Part shown: in pieces, positions 34,830 through 43,996 of the stretch | Position numbering within the stretch: the stretch's first letter is position 1 | Layout of the letters: each line of letters starts with the position of its first letter | NCBI GenBank assembly: GCA_019247715.1 | Contig: JAFBAO010000051.1 | Coordinates: 1-64,000, forward strand | Length of the DNA stretch: 64,000 nt | Direction of reading: 5' to 3' | Source: Caulobacteraceae bacterium | Lineage (GTDB): Bacteria > Pseudomonadota > Alphaproteobacteria > Caulobacterales > Caulobacteraceae | Notes under the pieces: model-generated | Told to the model about the DNA's origin: nothing | Seen by the model: the letters and a program-made list of their open reading frames with translations, nothing else | Databases searched by the model: none | Position numbers and translations under genes: made by a program

Positions 34830-35510
34830 TCAATAGCACCCGCGCTTCAGCAGCACCGCCGGCACCGTCCTCAGGATCAGCCAGCCGTCCAGCAGGAGGC
34901 CCCGGTTGCGCGCGTAGAGGCAATCCATCGCCACGCGGGTGCGGTAGCTGACGTCGTTGCGCCCGCTCACCTGCCACAGGCCGGTGATGCCAGGCTTCAC
35001 CGCATAGTAGTGACGGATCCTGCCGCCGTAGCGGGCGACCTCCGCCTGGACGATCGGCCTCGGGCCCACCAGGTTCATCTCGCCGCGGATCACGTTGAGC
35101 AACTGCGGCAGCTCATCCAGGCTCGAGCGGCGCAGGATGGCGCCCAGCCGCGTCACCCGCGGATCGCGCCGCAGCTTCTGATCGCGTCGCCATTCCTCGC
35201 GGGCGGTGGGATTGTTCTCCAGGAGTTCGGCCAGACGCGTCTCGGCGTCCCTCGCCATCGTCCGGAACTTCATGCAGCGGAATGGACGGCCGCCGCGTCC
35301 GACCCGGCGATGGGCGAACAGGACCGGTCCCCGGTCCTCGACGAAAATGCCCGCCGCGATCAGCAGCAGCAGCGGCAGCAGGACGAGCAGGAGGAGGAGG
35401 GCGATGGCAGCGTGCGCCGCCGCCAGCAGCCGCTCACGCTCAGACGGGGCCTCGCTCCTCGCGGGGACTGCGCCCCCCAAGGCGTGGCGGGTCAATGCGT
35501 TCTCAGACAT
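34830..35510 (-). CDS. exoY: ExoY-type undecaprenyl-phosphate sugar phosphotransferase (priming enzyme)
   Basis: The 226-residue protein is a short polyprenyl-phosphate hexose-1-phosphate transferase. It has one hydrophobic segment (residues about 31-53), then the catalytic domain with KFRTM, the [23 protein letters not shown] block and [14 protein letters not shown]. The lack of the extra four-helix and CoA-like N-terminal region puts it with ExoY/PssA rather than WbaP. It starts repeat-unit synthesis by loading the first sugar-1-phosphate on undecaprenyl phosphate at the inner membrane. It is transcribed opposite to the neighbouring glycosyltransferases. Confidence 0.92.
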   Translation of the reverse strand: MSENALTRHALGGAVPARSEAPSERERLLAAAHAAIALLLLLVLLPLLLLIAAGIFVEDRGPVLFAHRRVGRGGRPFRCMKFRTMARDAETRLAELLENNPTAREEWRRDQKLRRDPRVTRLGAILRRSSLDELPQLLNVIRGEMNLVGPRPIVQAEVARYGGRIRHYYAVKPGITGLWQVSGRNDVSYRTRVAMDCLYARNRGLLLDGWLILRTVPAVLLKRGCY

Positions 35511-35693
35511 GCTGTCGGAACGGACTCTCAGGGTGGAACAGCCAAACCGTAAGATTAATGTAATTGGGCTTTGGCGGTTCCAGCTTGACTGTAACTTCAG
35601 CCGGACGGTTGTCCTGTCGCCAGCTTCTGGCGCAGAAGCGCGAGCCTTGTCAGGTCTTTCGAAATAGCGAAGCCAGTATTTCTTGAGTCACTA

Positions 35694-35731
35694 AAGAAAA
35701 AAGGTGCGCAGGTCAGCCGGCCTGCGCACCT
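35694..35731 (-). terminator. Rho-independent terminator of the GH16 gene
   Basis: On the minus strand an 11-bp perfect stem (AGGTGCGCAGG at 35721-35731 pairing with CCTGCGCACCT at 35702-35712) with an 8-base loop is followed at once by TTTTTTCTTT. It lies about 36 bases after the GH16 stop at 35767. This is a textbook intrinsic terminator. Confidence 0.88.
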
Positions 35732-35766
35732 CGGGAGTCTGTTGGTCGCCCGCGCGGGTTAGGGCG

Positions 35767-37065
35767 TCAGTTGAACACCAGGTCGTTGGCGTGAAGGGCG
35801 CTGGTCGGCGCCACGTGATCCAGCGTCATGTGCAGCGGGTTCACACGCCCGTTTGCGCCGAGCGCCTCGAAGGCCTGGCTGAGGCTGGCCGAGTCGGTGG
35901 CGGCGGAGGGGTTGGTCAGGTGCAGCGACGCCCAGAGGTCCTGCTGGCTGGACGTCTGGCCGCTGGTGGTGGGAACGGTCTGCGCCGTGCTGGCCGCATG
36001 CGTCGTGACAGTCGTCGGATGCCAGTTGTTGGTGGTGGTCGACGGCTGCCAGTTGAAGCCCGACAGGCTAGGGAAGCTGATCGTGTGGCCGCCCCGGCCG
36101 CCGGTAGTCGTGCCCGGATCGGTTGGCGTCGTCGTCGGCGTCGACGGAGTCGTGGCCGGGGTCGACGGAGTCGTGGTCGGGGTCGACGGAGTCGTTGTGG
36201 TGGTGGTCGGGGGCGTCGACGGAGTCGACGGAGTCGACGGAGTCGTCGTGGGGTCGGAGGGGGTCGTGGGCGTGCTGGGCGTCGTGGCGTCGGCGGGCTT
36301 GGATTGGTAGGCCCTCACCCAGTCGATGTTCATGCTGGAAGGGAAGGGCGTGGTCGAATCCACGTAGCCTGGCCAGTAACCGCCGACCGCCAGGTTGAGG
36401 AGCATGTACATCGGCTGGTGCATGTCCGACGGCGTCGCGACCTTGTAGACCTCCTGGTTGTCGAAATACCAGGTGATGTAGTCCGACTCCCAGTCCACCC
36501 CGTAGGTGTGGTAGCCGGTCGACATGTCGGCCACGGTGGTGGCCTTGGTGTCCGAAGCGTTGTTCGAGCCGGTGTGGACCGTGGTGTAGAGGGTGGTGGG
36601 ATCCTTCCCCAGAACCTCCATGACGTCCAGCTCCGGCGGCCAGGTGTTGTTTTCGGGCATCAGCCAGAACGCCGGCCAGAAGCCTTGTCCAGCGGGCAGC
36701 TTGGCGCTGATCTCGAAGTAGCCGTACTCCTGGCTGAAGGAGTGCGAGGATTCCAGCAGGCCGGACGTGTATTTGTAGTTGTTGATTTCAGGCTGAATCG
36801 AGGGATCGGCTGGAGCCGCGGTCAGGCTCAACACGCCGTTGTTCACAGTCCACGGAACCACCGACTTGGTCGGGCCGTAGTTGCTGTTGATGTACCATTC
36901 CTGCTCGTTGTTGCCGGTGAGGCTGGCGCCGTTGGCGCTGTCGGATGAGGTGGCGAGGGTCGTCGACCAGGTGCCGGAGGATCCGTTCCACAGGTTGAGC
37001 GAGTTGAACTCGTCGTCGAACGTCATCGTGGCCGTGCCGGAAAGGTTGTTCGGATCGATTGACAT
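35767..37065 (-). CDS. GH16 endoglycanase without signal peptide, probable type I secretion substrate (ExsH-like)
   Basis: The 432-residue protein has a GH16 catalytic domain at residues about 12-255 with the active-site motif ELDVME (E145 nucleophile, E150 acid/base), WPAFWLMPENNTWPP upstream and YHTYGVDWESDYITWYFD downstream. A linker of about 65 residues of Thr/Pro/Ser repeats (TPSTPTT) follows, then a C-terminal region of about 105 residues ending HANDLVFN. There is no N-terminal signal peptide. The acidic-plus-hydrophobic end (DLVF) resembles signals of PrtD/PrsD substrates, although no GGxGxD repeats are present. In S. meliloti, ExsH is a GH16 succinoglycan depolymerase exported by PrsDE. 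The start at 37065 has AGGAG, and a codon nine residues upstream is less likely. Confidence 0.85.
   Translation of the reverse strand: MSIDPNNLSGTATMTFDDEFNSLNLWNGSSGTWSTTLATSSDSANGASLTGNNEQEWYINSNYGPTKSVVPWTVNNGVLSLTAAPADPSIQPEINNYKYTSGLLESSHSFSQEYGYFEISAKLPAGQGFWPAFWLMPENNTWPPELDVMEVLGKDPTTLYTTVHTGSNNASDTKATTVADMSTGYHTYGVDWESDYITWYFDNQEVYKVATPSDMHQPMYMLLNLAVGGYWPGYVDSTTPFPSSMNIDWVRAYQSKPADATTPSTPTTPSDPTTTPSTPSTPSTPPTTTTTTPSTPTTTPSTPATTPSTPTTTPTDPGTTTGGRGGHTISFPSLSGFNWQPSTTTNNWHPTTVTTHAASTAQTVPTTSGQTSSQQDLWASLHLTNPSAATDSASLSQAFEALGANGRVNPLHMTLDHVAPTSALHANDLVFN
36111..36297 (-). repeat. Thr/Pro/Ser-repeat linker coding tract in the GH16 gene
   Basis: The tract is built from reiterated units such as ACTCCGTCGACCCC in several near-exact copies and encodes a TPSTP/TTTPS linker. 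Such tracts vary in length by slippage and commonly space catalytic and targeting domains of secreted glycanases. Confidence 0.8.
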
Positions 37066-37478
37066 GGAAACTCCTGACAAAAAGGGGCTCATCCGCAGTC
37101 AGGAGACTGCAGAATACTGAAACTAACTGTTGCTATTGGGTGGGGGTTCTGCCGCTAACGGCGGATGGCGCGAGCGAGGCTCATGCTGGTCTCTCCGACA
37201 CTCAAGACGCCCCGCGGTCCTGATAGCGACCTTGGCCGAGGCTGTGGCCGAGGCAGAAGGTCGCAGAAGTGAAGCTGCCCCCCGCGCGCCCTGGCGACGG
37301 CGGCCGCTGCGACACTCTGCCGTCCGACTTTGGGCCCCGGCTCTGCGGGCGAGCGGACCCGCTCAGCGCGCGATCGGGAACCGAAGCGCGCGCGGCGCTT
37401 TGACTGGGCCGTCGACGCATTTGCGCGAGCCTTGCGATCGACCGTTCCCGGCCAGACGAGGCGTGTGCGGAAAAGCCG
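37066..37478. other. Divergent intergenic region upstream of the GH16 and GT2-GT4 genes
   Basis: This 413-base stretch separates two divergent exopolysaccharide genes and should hold promoters for both. A slightly AT-rich part lies near 37080-37140, next to the GH16 ribosome-binding site. The rest is GC-rich with no coding bias that I trust, and I found no hairpin, tRNA or confident sigma-factor motif. Confidence 0.55.
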
Positions 37479-39746
37479 ATGAGTTCTCCCCTGGTCACGG
37501 TCGGGATCGCCAACTTCAACGGCGGACGATTTCTCGAGATCGCCATCGCCTCGGCTCTGGGACAGGATCTGCGGGAAATCGAGGTGATCGTCGTCGACGA
37601 CGGCTCCGACGACGACAGCGTGGCGCGCGCCGTCCGGTGGGCCAAGCGCGACCCCCGCGTCCGCGTGGAGCGTCTGCCTAATCGGCGTGGGCCGGGCGGC
37701 GCCCGCAACCGGGCGATGGATTTGGCGCGCGGCGAGTGGTTCGCCATCCTCGACAGCGACGACCTGATGCATCCCGCGCGCCTTTCGCGGCTGCTGGCGC
37801 GCGCCGAGGCCGACGGCGCCGACATCGTCGCCGACGACCTGCTCGTCTTCGAGGACGCTTCGCCCGGCAAGGCGCGGCGGTTCCTGGGGCGCGGCCGCTC
37901 GCGGACCCCCACCTGGCTCACGGCGGAGGAGTTTGTCCTGGAGACGCGGCTGCTGCGCAGCCGCTCGGACCTCGGCTACCTCAAGCCGATGATCCGGCTT
38001 CGCGCCTGGCGCGCGTCCAAGGTTCGCTACGACGAGACGATGCCGATCGGCGAGGACCACGACCTGCTCTTCAGGCTGCTGGCGGCGGGCCTCGCCTGCC
38101 GGATCGATCCCTTCCTCGGCTACTTCTACCGCAAGCACGCCGCTTCGGTCTCGCACCGGCTGAGCGCCGAGGCCTTGAGCGAAATCGTCCGGGCGCATCG
38201 GGGGCATCTGGCCGCGGCGCCGCCGGGCCGCGCGCCCCTGCTCGCGGCGCTGGCCCGGCGCGAGGCCTCCATCGCCACGGCGCAGGCCTTCGTCGAGGCG
38301 GTGGCGGCTCTGAAGCGCGGCCGGTTCCGGCGGACGGCTCGCGTGCTGGCCGGACGGCCGCAGGCCGCGCTGCTCCTGCGGATGCCGGCCGTCGCCGCGG
38401 CGCGGCGGCTATGGGCGCGGATGTCGCGATCGCCAAAGCCGGTCCAGCCCTCGGGCAAACAGGTCTGGTTCGTGTGCCGCCAGCGGGTGGTGGGGCGCAC
38501 CAACGGCAGTTCCACCTATCTGCTGGATCTCGCCGAGGCGGTGCGGCGGGCGGGCTTCACGCCGCGCCTTCTGCAGCCCTCGCCCTCGACCCTCGGGCGA
38601 TGGCCGATAATGTGGCTGAAGCCGGCGGTGAGGGTCTTCGGCTCCATCCGCTTTCGGGGCGTGTTCCGCCTCGGCCCGCTGATGGTCGCCCGGGACCCCG
38701 GCGTCTGGCTGGCGGCCGCGCGCGGCGCGGCGGCGAAGGTGCTGGCCAAGCTCGGGTTGCCGAGCGCTTGGCTAAACGCCCGGCCGGCCCCCTACGCGCC
38801 CGCCGCCGAGTGGCTCGACGATGACTTCCTGTTCGTCGCCCGCTGCATCCGCGGCCAGGCCGACATCCTCGTGGCCGACTACGCCTGGCAGACCGAGGCG
38901 CTCGCCTACGCCCTGCGGCCGGATGCGTCGACGGCGGTGGTGATGCACGACCTCTTCCACCGCCGGATGGAGGTGTTCCGCGAACCGGAAGCTCCGGCGG
39001 CGGTCGCGCGCCTCGATCGGGATGCAGAGCTGCTCCTGCTCGGCCGTGCCGACGCCGTCATCGCGATCCAGAAGACTGAGGCGGACGAAGTCGCGGGCTG
39101 GCTTCCACACCGCCGCGTGCTGGTCGTCCCGATGACCGCCGAGCCGGCTTCCACGCCCCATCCCGGCGACGCTTCGCGCATCCTGTTCGTCGGCAGCAAC
39201 ACCGGGGCCAACGTCAGCGGCCTGACCTGGATGCTCACCCAGGTCTGGCCGGCGCTGCGCGCGGCGTTCCCGGGCCTGGAGTTCCTGATCGCCGGCAGCG
39301 TCTCACGCGCCCACCTGCCTTCGGCGGAAGGGGTCCGCTATCTCGGGTTCGTCGAGCGGCTGGACGAGCTCTACCGAACCGCGGGGGTCGTCGTCTCCCC
39401 GCTCATCGCCGGCTCGGGGCTCAAGATAAAGCTGATCGAGGCCCTGTCCTACGGCAAGGCTTGCGTGGCCACCTCGATCACCCTCCAGGGGGTCGAGCAG
39501 GAGACCTCGCATGCGGTCGCCGTGGCGGACACGCCGGAAGCCTTCGCTTCCGCGGTGATCCGCCTGCTTACCGACGAGCCCTCACGCACCGCCCTCGGGG
39601 CCCGCGCCCTGGCCGCGATCCGCAGCAGCTTCACCGCCGACGCGCGTCACGGCGAGTTCATCGACTGGCTGCGCGACCCCGGCTCGCCGGCGCCCCCGCC
39701 GGCCCAGGCGCCGGCCGAGCCCAGTCGGGCCGAAGCGGCGGCCTAA
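37479..39746 (+). CDS. Bifunctional glycosyltransferase, GT2 domain fused to GT4-like domain
   Basis: This 755-residue protein has two transferase domains. The first (residues about 4-270) is GT2, with VTVGIANFNGGRFLEIAIAS, IVVDDGSDDDS, the DxD-like ILDSDDLMHP (D92-D95) and MPIGEDHDLLFRL. The second (about 330-735) is a GT-B fold of the GT4 kind, with VWFVCRQRVVGRTNGSSTYL at its start and VVSPLIAGSGLKIKLIEALSYGK as the nucleotide-sugar binding segment. A Pro/Ala-rich tail ends the protein. It probably adds two sugars in succession to the lipid-linked repeat unit. The start has a weak purine-rich site (GGAAAAG). Confidence 0.85.
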   Translation: MSSPLVTVGIANFNGGRFLEIAIASALGQDLREIEVIVVDDGSDDDSVARAVRWAKRDPRVRVERLPNRRGPGGARNRAMDLARGEWFAILDSDDLMHPARLSRLLARAEADGADIVADDLLVFEDASPGKARRFLGRGRSRTPTWLTAEEFVLETRLLRSRSDLGYLKPMIRLRAWRASKVRYDETMPIGEDHDLLFRLLAAGLACRIDPFLGYFYRKHAASVSHRLSAEALSEIVRAHRGHLAAAPPGRAPLLAALARREASIATAQAFVEAVAALKRGRFRRTARVLAGRPQAALLLRMPAVAAARRLWARMSRSPKPVQPSGKQVWFVCRQRVVGRTNGSSTYLLDLAEAVRRAGFTPRLLQPSPSTLGRWPIMWLKPAVRVFGSIRFRGVFRLGPLMVARDPGVWLAAARGAAAKVLAKLGLPSAWLNARPAPYAPAAEWLDDDFLFVARCIRGQADILVADYAWQTEALAYALRPDASTAVVMHDLFHRRMEVFREPEAPAAVARLDRDAELLLLGRADAVIAIQKTEADEVAGWLPHRRVLVVPMTAEPASTPHPGDASRILFVGSNTGANVSGLTWMLTQVWPALRAAFPGLEFLIAGSVSRAHLPSAEGVRYLGFVERLDELYRTAGVVVSPLIAGSGLKIKLIEALSYGKACVATSITLQGVEQETSHAVAVADTPEAFASAVIRLLTDEPSRTALGARALAAIRSSFTADARHGEFIDWLRDPGSPAPPPAQAPAEPSRAEAAA

Positions 39747-39819
39747 AAACGCGAAATCAGCTGCGTCCAAACCGGACCTGGCGCGTTGGGGCACAAAGAG
39801 AACTTGGCTGCGGGGCTTC

Positions 39820-40953
39820 GTGCGGATCGCCTATTTCGTCCACGATCTTTCCGACGCGGCCGTCTTGCGGCGGGTGCGCATGCTGCGCGAGCGCGGTGCG
39901 GAGGTGACCGTCCTCGGTTTCCGCCGCACCGCCGCCGCACCGGCCTTCGTGCACGACGCGCCGGCGGTGGATCTGGGGCGGAGCTTCGACGGCCGCCTGG
40001 GCCGGCGGGCGCTCGGCGTCGTGCGGCAGGTGCTGAGGGCGCCGGCGTTGGCGGACGTCCGGGGCGCGCAAGTAGTGCTCGCCCGCAGTCTCGAGATGCT
40101 GGTGGTCGGCGACGCCGCCCGCCGAGCCCACGCGCCGAACGCGCGGCTCGCGTACGAATGCCTGGACGTCCACCGGCTGATGGTGTCGCCTGGCCCGGCG
40201 GGGCGGCTGCTGCGCGCGCTGGAGCGGGCGATCCTGCGCCGCGCCCAGCTCCTGATCGTCAGCTCCCCGGCGCATCTCACGTCGTATTTCGAGCCGCGGC
40301 AGGGGTTGAACCGAAGTCTGCGGCTGCCGGTGCTGACGGTGGAGAACAAGGTCTTCGAGCTCCCAGCGGCGCGGCCGCGCGGCTGCGTGCCGGCGCGCCG
40401 GCCCGGGCCGCCCTGGCGGATCGGCTGGTTCGGGATGCTGCGCTGCCGGCGCAGCCTGGAGCTGCTCAGCCAGCTTGCCCGGCGCCGTCCGGGGCAAGTG
40501 GAGGTGGTCATCGGCGGCCGTCCGTCCGAGCGCGAGTTCGCCGACTTCGAAGCGGACGTCGCCCGCACGCCGGGGATGATCTTCGCCGGCGCCTACGCCC
40601 CCGAGGATCTGGAGGCGCTCTACGGAAGCGTCCATTTCAGCTGGGCGATCGACTACTTCGAGGAGGGTGCAAACTCCCGCTGGCTGCTGCCCAATCGGCT
40701 CTATGAGGGTGGCCGCTATGGCGCGGCGCCCATCGCGCTGAAGGGAACCGAGGTCGGGCGCTGGCTCGAGCAGCGGGGGCTCGGCCTGGTGGTGGAGGAT
40801 CCGCTCTACGATCTGGAACGGTTCTTCGGCGACCTCGACGCCGGCGCGTACAGAACCCTGGAGGAAAAGAGCCGCCGGGCGCCCCCCGAATGGTTCCGCG
40901 CTGGAACCGGCGACTGCGGCCGGCTCCTGCAGGCCCTCGGAGGCCTGGCCTGA
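39820..40953 (+). CDS. Glycosyltransferase, ExoL-like
   Basis: This 377-residue GT-B-type protein starts MRIAYFVHDLSDAAVLRRV with RMLRERGAEVTVLGFRR, a layout close to succinoglycan ExoL and Caulobacter exopolysaccharide transferases. It has LARSLEMLVVGDAAR, the second-domain start WRIGWFGMLRCRRSLELL, and SWAIDYFEEGANSRWLLPNRLYEGGRYG near the donor site (all cited as landmarks). It is soluble and presumably extends the lipid-linked repeat unit on the cytoplasmic face. The GTG start at 39820 is used as no ATG fits. It overlaps the next gene by 1 base (TGATG), indicating coupling. Confidence 0.82.
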   Translation: MRIAYFVHDLSDAAVLRRVRMLRERGAEVTVLGFRRTAAAPAFVHDAPAVDLGRSFDGRLGRRALGVVRQVLRAPALADVRGAQVVLARSLEMLVVGDAARRAHAPNARLAYECLDVHRLMVSPGPAGRLLRALERAILRRAQLLIVSSPAHLTSYFEPRQGLNRSLRLPVLTVENKVFELPAARPRGCVPARRPGPPWRIGWFGMLRCRRSLELLSQLARRRPGQVEVVIGGRPSEREFADFEADVARTPGMIFAGAYAPEDLEALYGSVHFSWAIDYFEEGANSRWLLPNRLYEGGRYGAAPIALKGTEVGRWLEQRGLGLVVEDPLYDLERFFGDLDAGAYRTLEEKSRRAPPEWFRAGTGDCGRLLQALGGLA

Positions 40954-41981
40954 TGGACGGCGGCGGCAGGCCCGAGGTGGGGCGAGGGGCCGTTGTCGTC
41001 ATCCCGTGCCTCAACGAACGCCCGCACATCGCCGCGGTGATCGCCCGCCTTCTGGACGATCCGGGCTGGTCCGATCCCCTGGTGGTGGTGGCCGACGGCG
41101 GCAGCGACGACGGCGGCGCCGAGCTGGTCTCGGAGCTCGCGGCCCGCGACCCTCGGATCCGGTTGGCGCACAACGCCAAGCGGCTCCAATCGGCGGGGGT
41201 GAACCTCGGCGCGGCGCTGCATGGCGCCGGCCGGCGCTGGCTGATCCGGGCCGACGCCCACGCCGACTATCCGCAAGGCTTCGTCTCCAGCCTCATCGGC
41301 GAGGCCGAGCGGGTCGAGGGCGCGGCCTCCGTGGTGGTCGCCCTCAGGGCCGACGGGCGCGGCGTCTTTCAGCGGGCCGCCGCCTTCGCCCAGAACTCGC
41401 GGCTCGGCGCCGGCGGGTCGGCCCATCGCCGGGCCGGCGAGGCGTGCTTTGTCGACCACGGCCACCACGCCCTCTTCGACCTGGAGCGCTTCTGGGCCGC
41501 CGGCGGCTACGACGAGACTTTCACCCACAACGAGGACGCCGAGCTCGATGTGCGGCTGCGCCGGGCCGGCGGGCGGATCTGGCTGACGCGCCAGGTGGAA
41601 GTGCTCTATTTCCCGAGGCCGAGCCCCCTGACGCTCTTCCGGCAGTATCTGAGCTACGGCCGCGGCCGCGCCCGCACCCTGCTGCGCCACCGCGAACCGC
41701 CACGGGTCCGGCAGCTCTTGCCCCTGGCGGTCGCGCCCGCCCTGGCGGCGCTGGCCGCCGCGCCGGCCTGGCCCCTTGCCGCCCTGCCGGCCGGCGCCTG
41801 GGCGCTGGGGTGCTGCGTCTACGGCCTGGGCATCGCCGCGCGGCGGCGGAGCGGCTCGGCCGTCCTTTCCGGTCCGGCCGCGATGATCATGCACGCCGCC
41901 TGGTCGATCGGGTTCTGGAGCCGGCTCCTCGAACAGGGCCGGGCGCGTCCGACCGCCCCGGAACGCGAGGCAGTCCGGTGA
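40953..41981 (+). CDS. Family 2 glycosyltransferase, ExoA-like
   Basis: This 342-residue protein has a GT2 catalytic domain, VVVIPCLNERPHIAAVIARLL, VVVADGGSDDGGAELV, WLIRADAHADYP (the DxD-like site) and ETFTHNEDAELDVRLRRAGG, followed by two C-terminal hydrophobic segments near residues 255-310. The phrase NAKRLQSAGVNLGA and the membrane-associated C-terminus match succinoglycan ExoA, a membrane-bound beta-1,3-glucosyltransferase. The acceptor in this organism is unknown. It overlaps its upstream neighbour by 1 base and its downstream neighbour by 4 bases, so the three are one transcription unit. Confidence 0.87.
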   Translation: MDGGGRPEVGRGAVVVIPCLNERPHIAAVIARLLDDPGWSDPLVVVADGGSDDGGAELVSELAARDPRIRLAHNAKRLQSAGVNLGAALHGAGRRWLIRADAHADYPQGFVSSLIGEAERVEGAASVVVALRADGRGVFQRAAAFAQNSRLGAGGSAHRRAGEACFVDHGHHALFDLERFWAAGGYDETFTHNEDAELDVRLRRAGGRIWLTRQVEVLYFPRPSPLTLFRQYLSYGRGRARTLLRHREPPRVRQLLPLAVAPALAALAAAPAWPLAALPAGAWALGCCVYGLGIAARRRSGSAVLSGPAAMIMHAAWSIGFWSRLLEQGRARPTAPEREAVR

Positions 41982-43996
41982 GCGTCGAGCGGCCGTCCGC
42001 GTTGTCGTCGAGGGCGCGGCTGGACGAGGGTGTGGGCTTGCGCGGTCGGGCGCCGCGCCCCCAGGCGCTGGACGCGCCGCGCGCCGCCCCGGCCGCGCCC
42101 CGGCGCGAAGGCTACCGCCCCGACATCGACGGCCTTCGCGCCGTCGCAGTGCTCGTGGTGGTTCTCTACCACGCGGGCGTGGCGGCGGCCTCGGGCGGTT
42201 TCGTCGGGGTGGACATCTTCTTCGTGATTTCCGGCTACGTGATCTCGAAGAGCCTGCTGGGCGACATCGAGGCCGGGCGGTTCTCCGTCACCGGCTTCTA
42301 CGAGCGGCGGATCAAGCGGATATTCCCGGCCCTGTTCGTCACCATGGCGGTCACCTTCGTGGCGGCCGTGGCGCTCCTCCTGCCGACCTACCTGCTGGAC
42401 TACTGCAAGAGCCTGATCGCCACCGCGGCGTTCGTCTCCAACCTCTATTTCTGGAAGAACTCCGGCTACTTCGCCAACGGCGCGGATCTTCGGCCGCTGC
42501 TCCACACCTGGTCGCTGTCGGTGGAGGAGCAGTTCTACATCTTCGCGCCGCTGACCCTCTTTGTGGTGTTCCGCTTCTTCCGGAAGCGGTGGGCGCTCGC
42601 GCTGACGCCGCTGGCCCTGGCGTCGCTGGGGCTCAGCGTTTTCGCGAGCAAGGTCGGCCCGACCGCCAACTTCTTCCTGCTGCCCACCCGCGCCTGGGAA
42701 TTGCTGCTCGGCGCGCTGGTCGCCCTGACGGCGCTGCCGAGCGTGCGGGCGCGATGGCTGAGGGAGCTCCTGGCGGCGCTCGGCGCGTCCGGCGTCGCCT
42801 TCGCTGTCTTCGCCTACACGCCAGCCACGCCGTTTCCCGGGATCGCCGCCCTGCCGCCGTGCCTGGGGGCCGCGTTGCTCATCCACGTCGGGAGTTGCGG
42901 GGGCTCGTGGCCGACCCGGCTGCTGGCCCTCCCGCCGATGGTGGCGATCGGCCTCGTCTCCTACTCCCTCTACCTGGTCCATTGGCCGATCATCTCCTTC
43001 CTCACCTATTATCAGCTGCGCGCGCCCGGGCCTGCCGAGGCGCCCCTGGTGGTCGGTGCGAGCCTGGCGTTGGCCTACGCCTCCTGGCGCTTCGTGGAGC
43101 AGCCCTTCCGCAGCCGAAGCTTCCGCCCTTCGCGCGCGGTGGTGATCGGCGGCGGCCTGCTGGCGATGGCCCTGGCCGCCGCGCTCGGGGCCGCCGGCCT
43201 CGCCGCGAAGGGCTTCCCCGGCCGCTTCCCAGGCTTCGCCGAGAGCGCCGCCCGGCAGGCGGGCGGACCGGAGGGCCTCTGCTTCCTCGACAACGATCCC
43301 GATCCCACCCGGTGGAGCGCCGCGGGCTGCACGCTCACGCACGGCGGGACGGAGAAGGCGCTGCTCTGGGGGGATTCCTACGCCAACCACTACGCGACCG
43401 GGATAGAGGCCTACGCAGCGCAGATTCCCTACAGCGTCATGGAATATGCAGCCGCGGGCTGCCCGCCGGTGCTCTCCTATTCGGCCTACAACCGCCCCGG
43501 CTGCCAGCGCTTCAACCAGCATGCCATCGCGATCATCCGCGAGCAGGGGATCCGGACGGTGGTGATGTCGGCGAGGTGGGCGGACCTCGAGCGGCGCGGG
43601 CTGGGCGGGCTCGCAGACACCCTGGCGGTTCTCTCGAAGCTGGGCGTCAACGTCTATGTGATCGGTCAAAGCCCAATGTTCACCGCCGACGTCCACGTGA
43701 TTTCCTTCCGCGAGGGGGAGCGGGGGCGGGATGTCTGGCCGATCAGTTTCGATCCGTCATTGAACCGCAGGCTGGCGGCGATCGCTGGGCCTGCGCGGTT
43801 CGTCGACCCCCTTCCGGGCCTTTGCCAGGGGACGATCTGTCCCTATCGCGAGCGCGGCGAGTTTCTGTTCGCGGACGAGGGCCACTTTTCCCCGGCCGGC
43901 AGCCTGCGGGCGGTGGCGAGCTACTTCCCGCTGCTGCGGCGCTCGGCGCCGCCCGCGCCGGCCCGCCAGGCCGCGGATTCAGCGATGCGCCGGTAG
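41978..43996 (+). CDS. AT3-SGNH O-acyltransferase (OafA-type)
   Basis: This 672-residue protein joins an integral membrane acyltransferase-3 domain to a C-terminal SGNH hydrolase-like domain. The AT3 part begins YRPDIDGLRAVAVLVVVLYHAG, carries GGFVGVDIFFVISGYVIS and the RRIKRIFPALF arginines, and has about ten helices. The SGNH part has the Ser block LLWGDSYANH and the C-terminal Asp-x-x-His of FADEGHFSPAG. Such fusions O-acetylate or otherwise acylate surface polysaccharides, transferring acyl groups through the membrane. The GTG start overlaps the GT2 gene by 4 bases. It shares 18 bases at its 3' end with the convergent polymerase gene. Confidence 0.92.
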   Translation: MSVERPSALSSRARLDEGVGLRGRAPRPQALDAPRAAPAAPRREGYRPDIDGLRAVAVLVVVLYHAGVAAASGGFVGVDIFFVISGYVISKSLLGDIEAGRFSVTGFYERRIKRIFPALFVTMAVTFVAAVALLLPTYLLDYCKSLIATAAFVSNLYFWKNSGYFANGADLRPLLHTWSLSVEEQFYIFAPLTLFVVFRFFRKRWALALTPLALASLGLSVFASKVGPTANFFLLPTRAWELLLGALVALTALPSVRARWLRELLAALGASGVAFAVFAYTPATPFPGIAALPPCLGAALLIHVGSCGGSWPTRLLALPPMVAIGLVSYSLYLVHWPIISFLTYYQLRAPGPAEAPLVVGASLALAYASWRFVEQPFRSRSFRPSRAVVIGGGLLAMALAAALGAAGLAAKGFPGRFPGFAESAARQAGGPEGLCFLDNDPDPTRWSAAGCTLTHGGTEKALLWGDSYANHYATGIEAYAAQIPYSVMEYAAAGCPPVLSYSAYNRPGCQRFNQHAIAIIREQGIRTVVMSARWADLERRGLGGLADTLAVLSKLGVNVYVIGQSPMFTADVHVISFREGERGRDVWPISFDPSLNRRLAAIAGPARFVDPLPGLCQGTICPYRERGEFLFADEGHFSPAGSLRAVASYFPLLRRSAPPAPARQAADSAMRR

